24,818 nt of DNA from positions 3,613 to 28,430 of the IMG/VR virus record IMGVR_UViG_3300030102_006904. One strand, written 5' to 3'. The position numbers were made by a program, and so were the translations under genes. Below the pieces are notes generated by a model. That model saw only the letters and a program-made list of their open reading frames with translations, made no database searches and had not been told where the DNA came from. The number at the start of each line of letters is the position of its first letter. Positions within the stretch are counted from its first letter, which is position 1. Below are positions 18,395 to 24,809 of this stretch, in pieces. The stretch is from a virus.

Positions 18395-18793
18395 ATGTCA
18401 ATGATTCCCGAAATGTCCGGTGGTCGTACTGTCTTTCCAATGAACCTTGGCGTCACAAATGTAGCAGCCACAGATTTTGCAAGCAATGTTTGTAAGTTGA
18501 CAATAAGTCCAACATCTACTGCTGGTGAAAAGCAAATTACTGGCGCGATTGTAACAGTTACAGGCAGTGCTGCGGATGACGATTTGGTTCTACCTCCTGT
18601 TGGACAGTCCAAAGGTCTGATGCTTATTATTATTAATCTGCATAATGAAAACCACCTCGAAATTAAATACGTGAACTCTTCAGGTTCTGTGGCAGAATTA
18701 TTTCTTGGAAATTCAGATTTGGAAGATGAAGAAATTTCGATCTGTGTTTGTGATGGAGTTTACTGGTACAACGGTAACTCATTGTCAACTTGA
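18395..18793 (+). CDS. Small beta-rich putative virion protein, 132 aa
   Basis: The ATG is preceded by TGGAGT at 18384-18389 with suitable spacing. The protein has no signal peptide or membrane segment. It alternates polar and hydrophobic residues in strand-like runs (CKLTISPTSTAGEKQITGAI, then KGLMLIIINLHNENHLEIKY) and ends with a compact acidic segment and EISICVCDGVYWYNGNS. That pattern of Gly/Ser/Thr-rich strands is common in small phage decoration, fibre-chaperone or tail-tip proteins. It stands first in the host-recognition block, just before another small protein and the long fibre, so a fibre-associated role is plausible. I do not recognise the family. Confidence 0.45.
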   Translation: MSMIPEMSGGRTVFPMNLGVTNVAATDFASNVCKLTISPTSTAGEKQITGAIVTVTGSAADDDLVLPPVGQSKGLMLIIINLHNENHLEIKYVNSSGSVAELFLGNSDLEDEEISICVCDGVYWYNGNSLST

Positions 18794-18811
18794 TCCTGAT
18801 CCACTGATTTA

Positions 18812-18828
18812 GGGGGCTTCATGCCCCC
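18812..18828 (+). terminator. GC-rich hairpin between two small genes, possible terminator
   Basis: GGGGGC (18812-18817), loop TTCAT and GCCCCC (18823-18828) form a strong six-pair stem 18 bases after a stop codon. A U-run does not follow directly; TTTT comes only at 18841-18844, next to the following ribosome site. It may be an imperfect terminator, a read-through attenuator that lowers or raises downstream expression, or an mRNA-stabilising hairpin. Confidence 0.45.
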
Positions 18829-18844
18829 ACAATCACTCACTTTT

Positions 18845-18849
18845 GGAGG
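18845..18849 (+). promoter_or_regulatory. Ribosome binding site GGAGG deciding the start at 18855
   Basis: GGAGG lies five bases before the ATG at 18855. An in-frame TTG at 18843 would place the site inside the coding region, so the ATG is preferred. Confidence 0.7.
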
Positions 18850-18854
18850 CTTTG

Positions 18855-19283
18855 ATGGCTTCAGGCTTCATTGTAAACATAGAAACCAAAGCGTTAGCTT
18901 CATCTGAGTTTCGGGCTACAAAGCTTGCAGAGCTTAGAACTGGCGCTACCAGTGATGCGCGATCTAAGGCTTTGCCGAATGCAGCATCATTGTCTCAGCT
19001 TGATGTGAGAATGAATCCTCACGCTGCTGGTGTGACCTACGATATGTTCATCTCATGGGATTCGGCTGGTGCTGAGCCTGTTTCGTCTACAGTCGAAACT
19101 GTCAGCCTTACTATGGTTCCAGGGTCATCGACGATTGGGCATACAACAGTGTCATTGGACAAGTTGTTTTTGGGGGCTCCTACTCCCCAAACAGCGACCG
19201 GTGAGGTTTACCTTTGGGTCAAGCCAAGCTCTGACAACGTTACTTTGAACATGGCCCGTATTCACTGGCATGACGACACCTAA
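18855..19283 (+). CDS. Small putative virion protein upstream of the fibre, 142 aa
   Basis: The ATG at 18855, five bases after GGAGG, is preferred over the in-frame TTG at 18843. The first 45 residues are helical (ASSEFRATKLAELRTGATSD). The remainder is beta-rich with short strands (GVTYDMFISWDSAGAEPVSS, GEVYLWVKPSSDNVTLNMAR) and ends in HWHDDT. There is no signal peptide, membrane segment or known catalytic motif. The gene lies between the GC-rich hairpin and the long tail fibre, ten bases before the fibre start, so it is probably co-transcribed and co-regulated with the fibre. It may be a fibre-adaptor or small structural protein. The family is not recognised. Confidence 0.5.
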   Translation: MASGFIVNIETKALASSEFRATKLAELRTGATSDARSKALPNAASLSQLDVRMNPHAAGVTYDMFISWDSAGAEPVSSTVETVSLTMVPGSSTIGHTTVSLDKLFLGAPTPQTATGEVYLWVKPSSDNVTLNMARIHWHDDT

Positions 19284-19293
19284 AGGGGGATAG

Positions 19294-21987
19294 ATGCCAA
19301 CCTTCAATCGTAGTTTTAATGGTGGCGGTTCTCGGGCAGTCGTAACTGACCTTGAGGTGGATCCCTCTGACTCAACCGTTTCAGTTGATGAAACGAACAA
19401 CCGCCTTGGTATTGGAACCACCACCCCTGGAACTCAACTTGAGTTGGAGGGTGAGACCCCATACATCACTTTGAAAAACAGCACCGCTGAAAACACTGAC
19501 GGTGGTTGTGAAACGAAGTTGATTTTTGAAGATCACGCCGCTGCATCACTTGGTCAGATTGAAGTACATCACAGCGGAAGCGCAGATGACACCAAAGGCA
19601 AGATGATCTTGTCTACCCATACCGGCTCCTCATTGACTGCTGCGGTAACGATTGATGAGGCACAAAAAGTAACTGCGGCTGGCGATGTTCAGGTCACTGG
19701 TGACATTATTCTCGATGATGGTGGGTCGATCAAAGAAGCTGGAGGCACAGCAGCAATAACAATCGACGGTGATGGCCATGTTACTAAGATTGGTCAAGAC
19801 TCTCCAAGTAGCGGTCAGTTCTTAAAATATGATGGCGCTAAATGGGTTGCTGATTCTGTTGCTAGTGGATCAAGTGCTGCAGATGACATCACAGGCGGTG
19901 ATGCTGCGGTCAACATTACAACTACTGCGGGGAACATCACCCTTGATGCTCAAGGAAATGACACCGACATTATTTTTAAGGGCACAGATGGCGGCTCCGA
20001 TACTACGTTTTTGACGCTTGATGGTTCAGATGCTGGTGCTGCTTCATTTAACGGTGCTGTTACTGTTGGTGCGGATCTCACTGTAACTGGCGGTGACACT
20101 ACACTTGGCGCTGCTGGTGACACAACAGCAACGACGATCAGCACAGTAACCAACACGGGAACAAACGTTGGTAAGTCTCTGACCATTTCTGCCGGATCGA
20201 CAACGACCGGAAGTAACAACCTAAATGGCGGTGATTTGATTCTCTCTTCCGGTGGCGGTGACGGTACAGGAACGTCGAGTATTCAGTTCAAGACCAAGGT
20301 TAGTGGCACGGATGCTGCAGCAGAGCGTATGCGGATTCACACCGATGGTAACGTTGGTATCGGAACAAATGCCCCCGGTAACATGCTCCATGTAGCAGGC
20401 GCCGATGCTTATGTTTTGCTGCAAAACACAACTGATGAAAACGGCGATGGTCAGGCTGAAACAAGAGTGCTTTTTGGTGATCACTCAGGTAGTGGCCTTG
20501 CTCAAATTGAAGGTAGCCACAGCGGATCGTCCGATGACACCAAAGGCAAGTTTAGTATCGCAACCAGTAACGGTAGCTCATTAGCAACCGCATTGACGAT
20601 TGATGACACCCGGAAGGCTACTTTCACAACCACGTCAACAAATAGCGTAGAAATTGATCAGCAATATTCTGTAACAGACGCATCGGCTCTGGTTGGATTG
20701 GATATCGACATTGATAAAACCGGTGCCTCATCGACTAACAACAGCATGATCGGGATCAATCTCGACATGGACAATACGTCTGCGACAGGCGGCACCAACA
20801 CAATGACCGGAATGAAGGTTACTCCAACCTTGATTCATGCTGCTGATGGAGGAACCACACTGGCTAAAGGTATCGAAGTAGTCGTTACCGGAGGGACGCC
20901 TGGAGGGTCAACTGCTCGGGCTTTGGATCTTACAGCGACGGGTGCAGATTTCAATCAGGGAATCTACATGGCCATCGCTGATGGTGGCCCTGACATCAAG
21001 ATGGTGAGTTCTGCCGATTCTGGTGACTTCGCTACGATTGCTGTTGGTGCTGCTGGTGCCACAACATTCACAACAGTAGATAATGGTGGAGCCGCTGCAA
21101 ATTTGAGATTCGATGTTGATGGTGATTTTGAAGTCGAGCCGGCAGGCGACGTAGTCATCAAGAACACAGTCAATGATGCAAACGGAGCACGAATCAAATT
21201 CGTCAAAGACAAGGGCGCTGCTGGCGCAGACGGCGACGACATTGGTGTAATTGAGTTTGTCGGTGACGACGCGGCTCAAACACAGACCTCGTTTGCAAAG
21301 ATTGTCGCTGAAGTATCCGAAGCAGATGACTCAGATGAGGCAGGTAAGCTTTCGTTCTTCGTGGCCGAAAGTGATGGCACAACAACAGCACTTACTGCTG
21401 GATTGGTCATCGAAGGTGAACACGCAACTGACGGCCAAGTAAACGTTACTCTTGGTGCTGGCGTTCAATCAGTGACAAACACAAGCGGTAAGTTTGGTGT
21501 TTTCGACACAACACCAATGACCGCAATTAATGTTGTTAACAACTACAACACAGTTACTTTTGAAAACCAACTTGCCAGCGGTGAGGGTGGTGGACGTGTC
21601 ATGCGCTACAGCCCTGGTGCTGATGATACCCTGACTGTTGGTCGGCTTTACTTCTTACACACAGATGGAACTTGGGATGAGACAGATGCCGATGCTGTAG
21701 CAACTGGTGCTACTCAACTTCTTGGTATTGGTTTGGGTAACGCTCGGACAGCCGGTTGCCTTATGGAAGGCTTCATTCGTATTCCATCAACTGAGATAGA
21801 AGGCACACCAGGAAGCGGTGCAGTAGATGGACTCCCATTGTATGTCAGCACTACAGCCGGTCATATCACTTTCACTCGGCCTTCTGCTGCCGGTGACTTT
21901 GTGAGAATCGTGGGCCATGCAATCGATGATCACAGTAGTGATGTGCTTATTTACTTCAACCCATCCAACAACCACGTTGAGTTGTAA
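19294..21987 (+). CDS. Tail fibre protein with duplicated repeat modules, 897 aa
   Basis: GGGGGA just upstream (19285-19290) serves as ribosome site. The protein is rich in Gly, Ala, Ser, Thr, Asp and low in Lys, Trp and Cys, with short repeated strands such as GIGTTTPGTQLELEG and TLTVGRLYFLHTDG, the usual style of trimeric phage fibres. Residues 39-129 and 355-445 are two copies of one module. The last 160 residues (from about 735) form a separate C-terminal domain ending in HSSDVLIYFNPSNNHVEL, with DGLPLYVSTTAGHITFTRPS shortly before. That domain pattern recurs in fibres of aquatic phages and probably includes trimerisation or receptor-binding parts. The gene corresponds in position to T7 gene 17, but I see no T7-like N-terminal attachment domain. 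It is more GC-rich than the flanks, which suggests exchange. Confidence 0.75.
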   Translation: MPTFNRSFNGGGSRAVVTDLEVDPSDSTVSVDETNNRLGIGTTTPGTQLELEGETPYITLKNSTAENTDGGCETKLIFEDHAAASLGQIEVHHSGSADDTKGKMILSTHTGSSLTAAVTIDEAQKVTAAGDVQVTGDIILDDGGSIKEAGGTAAITIDGDGHVTKIGQDSPSSGQFLKYDGAKWVADSVASGSSAADDITGGDAAVNITTTAGNITLDAQGNDTDIIFKGTDGGSDTTFLTLDGSDAGAASFNGAVTVGADLTVTGGDTTLGAAGDTTATTISTVTNTGTNVGKSLTISAGSTTTGSNNLNGGDLILSSGGGDGTGTSSIQFKTKVSGTDAAAERMRIHTDGNVGIGTNAPGNMLHVAGADAYVLLQNTTDENGDGQAETRVLFGDHSGSGLAQIEGSHSGSSDDTKGKFSIATSNGSSLATALTIDDTRKATFTTTSTNSVEIDQQYSVTDASALVGLDIDIDKTGASSTNNSMIGINLDMDNTSATGGTNTMTGMKVTPTLIHAADGGTTLAKGIEVVVTGGTPGGSTARALDLTATGADFNQGIYMAIADGGPDIKMVSSADSGDFATIAVGAAGATTFTTVDNGGAAANLRFDVDGDFEVEPAGDVVIKNTVNDANGARIKFVKDKGAAGADGDDIGVIEFVGDDAAQTQTSFAKIVAEVSEADDSDEAGKLSFFVAESDGTTTALTAGLVIEGEHATDGQVNVTLGAGVQSVTNTSGKFGVFDTTPMTAINVVNNYNTVTFENQLASGEGGGRVMRYSPGADDTLTVGRLYFLHTDGTWDETDADAVATGATQLLGIGLGNARTAGCLMEGFIRIPSTEIEGTPGSGAVDGLPLYVSTTAGHITFTRPSAAGDFVRIVGHAIDDHSSDVLIYFNPSNNHVEL
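19408..19680 (+). repeat. Fibre module, copy 1
   Basis: This segment encodes the first copy of a roughly 91-residue module running from GIGTTTPGTQLELEG through SADDTKGKMILSTHTGSS to TIDEAQKVTAAGDV. It aligns without obvious gaps to copy 2, which lies 948 bp downstream. The two share the exact 18-base run starting at 19585 (GATGACACCAAAGGCAAG). Confidence 0.7.
20356..20628 (+). repeat. Fibre module, copy 2
   Basis: Second copy of the fibre module, encoding GIGTNAPGNMLHVAG, then SSDDTKGKFSIATSNGSS and TIDDTRKATFTT. It carries the same 18-base run at 20533-20550. Divergence elsewhere suggests an old internal duplication or recombination between related fibre cassettes. Confidence 0.7.
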
Positions 21988-23129
21988 TGTCTTACTCTAA
22001 ATACAACGGAGTGGCCGCAGCGGATATCGTCAAGATTGACGGTGCTGCTATTGCGGATATTTCTAAGTGTGACGGTATAGAGGTGCCTGCTTCCGGTGCG
22101 ACTCGTTGGGTGATTGCAATGTCTGCGGGTAAAGTTGCTCATGCCGCCGCGTCTAATCTCACAAGCTGGACGAACTATGACCATGTATCCGGCACCGGGA
22201 CGCCAGGAGCCTTCGACATTGCAGCGGGCAAGGATGCGAGCGGAAACATCATCTACGTTATGAGTCGAGATAGCACATCCAAGGAGTTGCTGGTATCGGG
22301 AACTGATGTCACTACTGTCGCGGACTGGACTGACGTTGATCTTGGGTCTGAAGGTGATTTGGATCAGTACCGTATTATCTGGTGCGATGATGGGTCCACC
22401 TCGGGAGTATGGCTTTGCGTTGGACGACAAACTGCCGACAAAGTATATCGGTCAACGGATGGGGCAGCTAGCTGGTCAGGTGTCGACATTAGCGGTCTGG
22501 CGGGTCACACAAGCGGAAGCAGCAACGGGATTCAGGCCATGACCTTTGGGAATGGTACTGTGATGATGGCCCAAACGGATCGGATTTATTACTCGACGGA
22601 CTACGGTGCGTCTTGGACTTCCATTGCCCCATTTGCAGGTAACAATCCACCCGGAGTAGGGCGGTCCCTGACCTATACAAACAACTCGTTCGCTTTGGTC
22701 TATGGGCGTAGTGGAGTCATTCGTGCGCGTTCTTGTGCGGATTCAGATGTGACGGATTGGGGGGATGAGGTAACAGTAGACGATGGCCCAATCCGAAACC
22801 CAAGTGGCACGCTTGCCGACAAAATCTCAATTGCATCCGCTGGCGGTCGTGTGATTCATGTCACTGACGACGATGAATCTATCGGATTTTTTGACGTAAG
22901 CGGTAAAACCATTTCAAACGTTACCGACGTTGCTCCAGGTATTTCTTCGGGTAGAAGGCCGGAAGATATCGAAACCGATGGGAATGGTACATGGTTGCTT
23001 GCGTGCAGGTCCGGCGACGTTTGGCGAAGTACTAACAACGGCGCAAACTGGACACGCATCGTAACAAACCTGGACGGATCAAATACCAACTTGGTTGGAG
23101 TTTGTTGTGATGCTTTGGGTCCATTTTAA
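21987..23129 (+). CDS. BNR/Asp-box beta-propeller protein, 380 aa, probable receptor-binding or tail protein
   Basis: The ATG overlaps the fibre stop (TAATG), so the two genes are coupled. The first 35 residues hold three short repeats (KYNGVAAADIV, KIDGAAIADIS, KCDGIEV), an opening seen in other phage tail proteins. The rest is a propeller-like fold with Asp boxes of the S-x-D-x-G-x-x-W type: STDYGASW at 203-210, STNNGANW at 348-355, and a degenerate STDGAASW at 156-163. Asp boxes occur in sialidases and many other propellers, usually in structural turns. I cannot see the sialidase arginine triad or nucleophile with confidence, so an enzyme call is not justified. Coupling to the fibre suggests a glycan-binding or tail-tip partner. 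Its DNA is GC-rich like the fibre. Confidence 0.6.
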   Translation: MSYSKYNGVAAADIVKIDGAAIADISKCDGIEVPASGATRWVIAMSAGKVAHAAASNLTSWTNYDHVSGTGTPGAFDIAAGKDASGNIIYVMSRDSTSKELLVSGTDVTTVADWTDVDLGSEGDLDQYRIIWCDDGSTSGVWLCVGRQTADKVYRSTDGAASWSGVDISGLAGHTSGSSNGIQAMTFGNGTVMMAQTDRIYYSTDYGASWTSIAPFAGNNPPGVGRSLTYTNNSFALVYGRSGVIRARSCADSDVTDWGDEVTVDDGPIRNPSGTLADKISIASAGGRVIHVTDDDESIGFFDVSGKTISNVTDVAPGISSGRRPEDIETDGNGTWLLACRSGDVWRSTNNGANWTRIVTNLDGSNTNLVGVCCDALGPF

Positions 23130-23147
23130 TAAATTTAAGGAGACACC

Positions 23148-23363
23148 ATGGATACTTTGAAAGCGAAACTCGCATCTCGAAAATTTTGGGCGGCATTTCT
23201 TGGGGCTTTGTTGCCTCCGGTACTCGCATTTCTCGGTGAGGACATTGCACTTGGTGATGCACTGAAACTTACCGCTGGCGTTTGTGTTTCGTACATTCTC
23301 GGCCAAGGTTATGTTGATGCATCAGAAAATAAAGCGATAGCTGCTATCGGTAGTGATGAGTAG
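23148..23363 (+). CDS. Holin-like small membrane protein, 71 aa
   Basis: AAGGAG at 23137-23142 gives one of the strongest ribosome sites in the window. The protein has a short basic N-terminus (MDTLKAKLASRKFW), a first hydrophobic segment at about residues 14-32 (AAFLGALLPPVLAFLGEDIA), a second at about 38-57 (ALKLTAGVCVSYILGQGYVD) and a charged tail. The SRKFW opening and GQGYVDA ending are typical of small phage holins in Gram-negative hosts, which open the inner membrane at the end of infection. It heads a cassette that ends in an Rz-like protein, and its position after the fibre matches T7 gene 17.5. No endolysin gene is seen beside it. The membrane topology is predicted from hydrophobicity only. 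Confidence 0.7.
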   Translation: MDTLKAKLASRKFWAAFLGALLPPVLAFLGEDIALGDALKLTAGVCVSYILGQGYVDASENKAIAAIGSDE

Positions 23364-23370
23364 AAACTAA

Positions 23371-23742
23371 ATGGCGCTAACTTCCACCAGATTTGACAAT
23401 GCTGTATCAGCTAAAGTTTTGCATGATGCAAATATGACCAACACCGCTCAGCTTAATATTGTGGATGGTTCTGGAACTTTGTTTTCATGCAAAATAGCAA
23501 ACAGTAATAATGCAGCAGTTTATGTTAAATTTGTTTTTGGTTATTCGTTTGCTGTTGGATCTGCGCCACCAGATTTGATTTTATCGTGTCCAGCGAACTC
23601 TACATATGAGTACGAAATTCCAGGTGGCATTTCATTCGATGCGTTGTCGGTTTGTGCTACAGAAAACGCAACCCCGACAGACAACACAACGCCAAGCGTC
23701 AGTGGCAATGAAGCCATTGCAGTAACAATTGTAACAGGGTGA
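23371..23742 (+). CDS. Small beta-rich protein, 123 aa, related to the next gene
   Basis: The ATG follows the holin stop by seven bases, and no strong ribosome site is seen. The protein is beta-rich, with NNAAVYVKFVFG, PPDLILSCPANSTYEYEIPG and GISFDALSVCATENATPTDN. The same order of features (YVK, PD, Y-x-I-x-GG, F-x-x-LS, T-x-TPS) occurs in the following gene, so the two are probably diverged paralogues. Similar small proteins with this strand pattern look like phage decoration or tail proteins. Their presence inside a lysis cassette is unusual for function but common in compact phage genomes. The function is unknown. Confidence 0.5.
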   Translation: MALTSTRFDNAVSAKVLHDANMTNTAQLNIVDGSGTLFSCKIANSNNAAVYVKFVFGYSFAVGSAPPDLILSCPANSTYEYEIPGGISFDALSVCATENATPTDNTTPSVSGNEAIAVTIVTG

Positions 23743-23745
23743 CGT

Positions 23746-24138
23746 ATGGCTGTTACTAAAACCAGCGGTCTGACAACTTTAGCCGATAAGCTAATCGTCA
23801 ATATTGATGCGGACACCGACTCTTCCAATAATGTTTCTGGTGCCACATCTGGAAGTGTATACATTATAGAAATTGATGCCACTAAAGGTGTTGCTACTAC
23901 TGATGAGCCTGCATGTTACGTGAAGCTAGTAGATGCATCATCTGCTACGGGCGGTGGTGTTAGTTCTACAGTCCCTGATGTAGTTTTGTTTGCTCCTATT
24001 GGAGTTGTTACTAGATACGTCATTAAAGGGGGATGGGCTTTTACCTCTGGACTTAGTTTCTGGTGTGTTACCACGTCAGCCTTGACAGGCGACACAAGCC
24101 CAACATCTGATGTAAAAGTAAGTATTATTTCATCATAG
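23746..24138 (+). CDS. Small beta-rich protein, 130 aa, paralogue of the preceding gene
   Basis: The ATG begins four bases after the upstream stop. The core (DEPACYVKLVDASSATGG, then VPDVVLFAPIGVVTRYVIKG and AFTSGLSFWCVTTSALTGDT) can be laid over the preceding protein strand by strand, although residue identity is low. It lacks a signal peptide and membrane segment. Because both are small, beta-rich and adjacent, a shared or hetero-oligomeric structural role, such as capsid decoration or a tail ornament, is a reasonable guess, but no family is recognised. Confidence 0.5.
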   Translation: MAVTKTSGLTTLADKLIVNIDADTDSSNNVSGATSGSVYIIEIDATKGVATTDEPACYVKLVDASSATGGGVSSTVPDVVLFAPIGVVTRYVIKGGWAFTSGLSFWCVTTSALTGDTSPTSDVKVSIISS

Positions 24139-24147
24139 GAGTTTAAA

Positions 24148-24381
24148 ATGGCGAATGAATACATCCGACTGGCTATGGAAATTTCAAAATCCAAGACACG
24201 AAACACAAGCAAGATGATTAAAAACTTTGCTTTGGGTATTGCTGTTCTTGAAAAAGAAATTTCAGACTTGAAATCAAAAGTTTCAGAACTCGAAAAGAAA
24301 AAATCTGCACCAAAAAAAGCTGCACCCAAAAAAGCTGCGCCCAAAAAAGCTGCGCCTAAGAAAACCACAGCAAAAAAATAA
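24148..24381 (+). CDS. Coiled-coil protein with histone-H1-like basic tail, 77 aa
   Basis: AGGAG at 24137-24141 overlaps the upstream stop and sits six bases before the ATG. Residues 31-50 (IAVLEKEISDLKSKVSELEK) form a heptad pattern with L34, I38, L41, V45 and L48, a short dimeric or trimeric coiled coil. Residues 53-77 are SAPKK, three AAPKK units and TTAKK, like the tails of histone H1 and bacterial H1-like proteins that bind DNA without sequence preference. No helix-turn-helix is evident. The site between holin and Rz-like gene is where T7 places the small terminase subunit (gene 18, 89 aa), so a packaging or DNA-binding role is possible. A nucleoid-associated or RNA-binding role is equally open. 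Confidence 0.55.
   Translation: MANEYIRLAMEISKSKTRNTSKMIKNFALGIAVLEKEISDLKSKVSELEKKKSAPKKAAPKKAAPKKAAPKKTTAKK
24304..24378 (+). repeat. 15 bp tandem repeats encoding (A/S)APKK
   Basis: Five in-frame 15-base units, variants of GCTGCACCCAAAAAA, run to the stop codon. The first four encode SAPKK and three AAPKK; the last, TTAKK, is degenerate. Repeats this close in sequence can gain or lose units by slippage. Confidence 0.8.
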
Positions 24382-24402
24382 ACATTTGATGATGGTGCGA
24401 GG

Positions 24403-24798
24403 ATGAAACAAGTGGAACCAGTAACATTGACTACTATTGCCGTTCTAGCATCTCTTGGCTTCGGCTTTGGCGCTGGATGGGGCCTCAAGCCTGATGCTGG
24501 CGTAAAAGCCATTGAGGCACAAACTGAAGCGATTAAAGAACTTAATAGCGGCAACGCAGAACTGGTTACTAAAGTTCAAGAAGTAGCGATCGAAGAGTCT
24601 AAAAGAGAGTCTGCTATTGCTGACAAACTCACAGACATGCCACCACCTTGCATCAGTGAGGTTGGTGGAGACCCCATGTCGTTGCAGTGTATGTGGGCGT
24701 TGTGTATTCGTACAGGTGAAACAGATAAGCAACGATGCGAGCCGTCCAAGTTGACGGATAAGCTACTCGGGGCTTATAGTTGTGTTGAAAATCAGTAG
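24403..24798 (+). CDS. Rz-like (i-spanin-type) lysis protein, 131 aa
   Basis: Residues 7-27 are a single hydrophobic segment (VTLTTIAVLASLGFGFGAGW) that can anchor the protein in the inner membrane. Residues 33-72 are a charged helix likely to form a periplasmic coiled coil (AIEAQTEAIKELNSGNAELV). The last 50 residues carry five cysteines (C83, C96, C101, C112, C127), which could form disulfides in the periplasm. This order matches inner-membrane spanins, which help breach the outer membrane after holin action. The place after the holin matches T7 gene 18.5. GAGG directly abuts the ATG at 24403. An in-frame GTG at 24412 has better spacing and could be the true start. No separate Rz1 lipoprotein was identified. 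Confidence 0.5.
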   Translation: MKQVEPVTLTTIAVLASLGFGFGAGWGLKPDAGVKAIEAQTEAIKELNSGNAELVTKVQEVAIEESKRESAIADKLTDMPPPCISEVGGDPMSLQCMWALCIRTGETDKQRCEPSKLTDKLLGAYSCVENQ

Positions 24799-24809
24799 TT
24801 GGAGTCACC

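Noticed and set aside
18843-18854. TTG start at 18843 for the gene before the fibre
   Set aside because: The GGAGG ribosome site lies inside this extension; ATG at 18855 has correct spacing.
21987-23129. Calling the Asp-box protein a sialidase
   Set aside because: Asp boxes are structural and occur in many propellers; catalytic arginine triad and tyrosine could not be assigned.
24304-24378. CRISPR-like or regulatory tandem repeat
   Set aside because: Units are in-frame coding repeats of 15 bases without spacers.
23916-24554. Minus-strand open frame of 212 codons with a hydrophobic FLGAAFLGAAF repeat
   Set aside because: It is the antisense reading of the lysine-rich AAPKK repeat and spans four well-supported forward genes. 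It has no ribosome site or family likeness.
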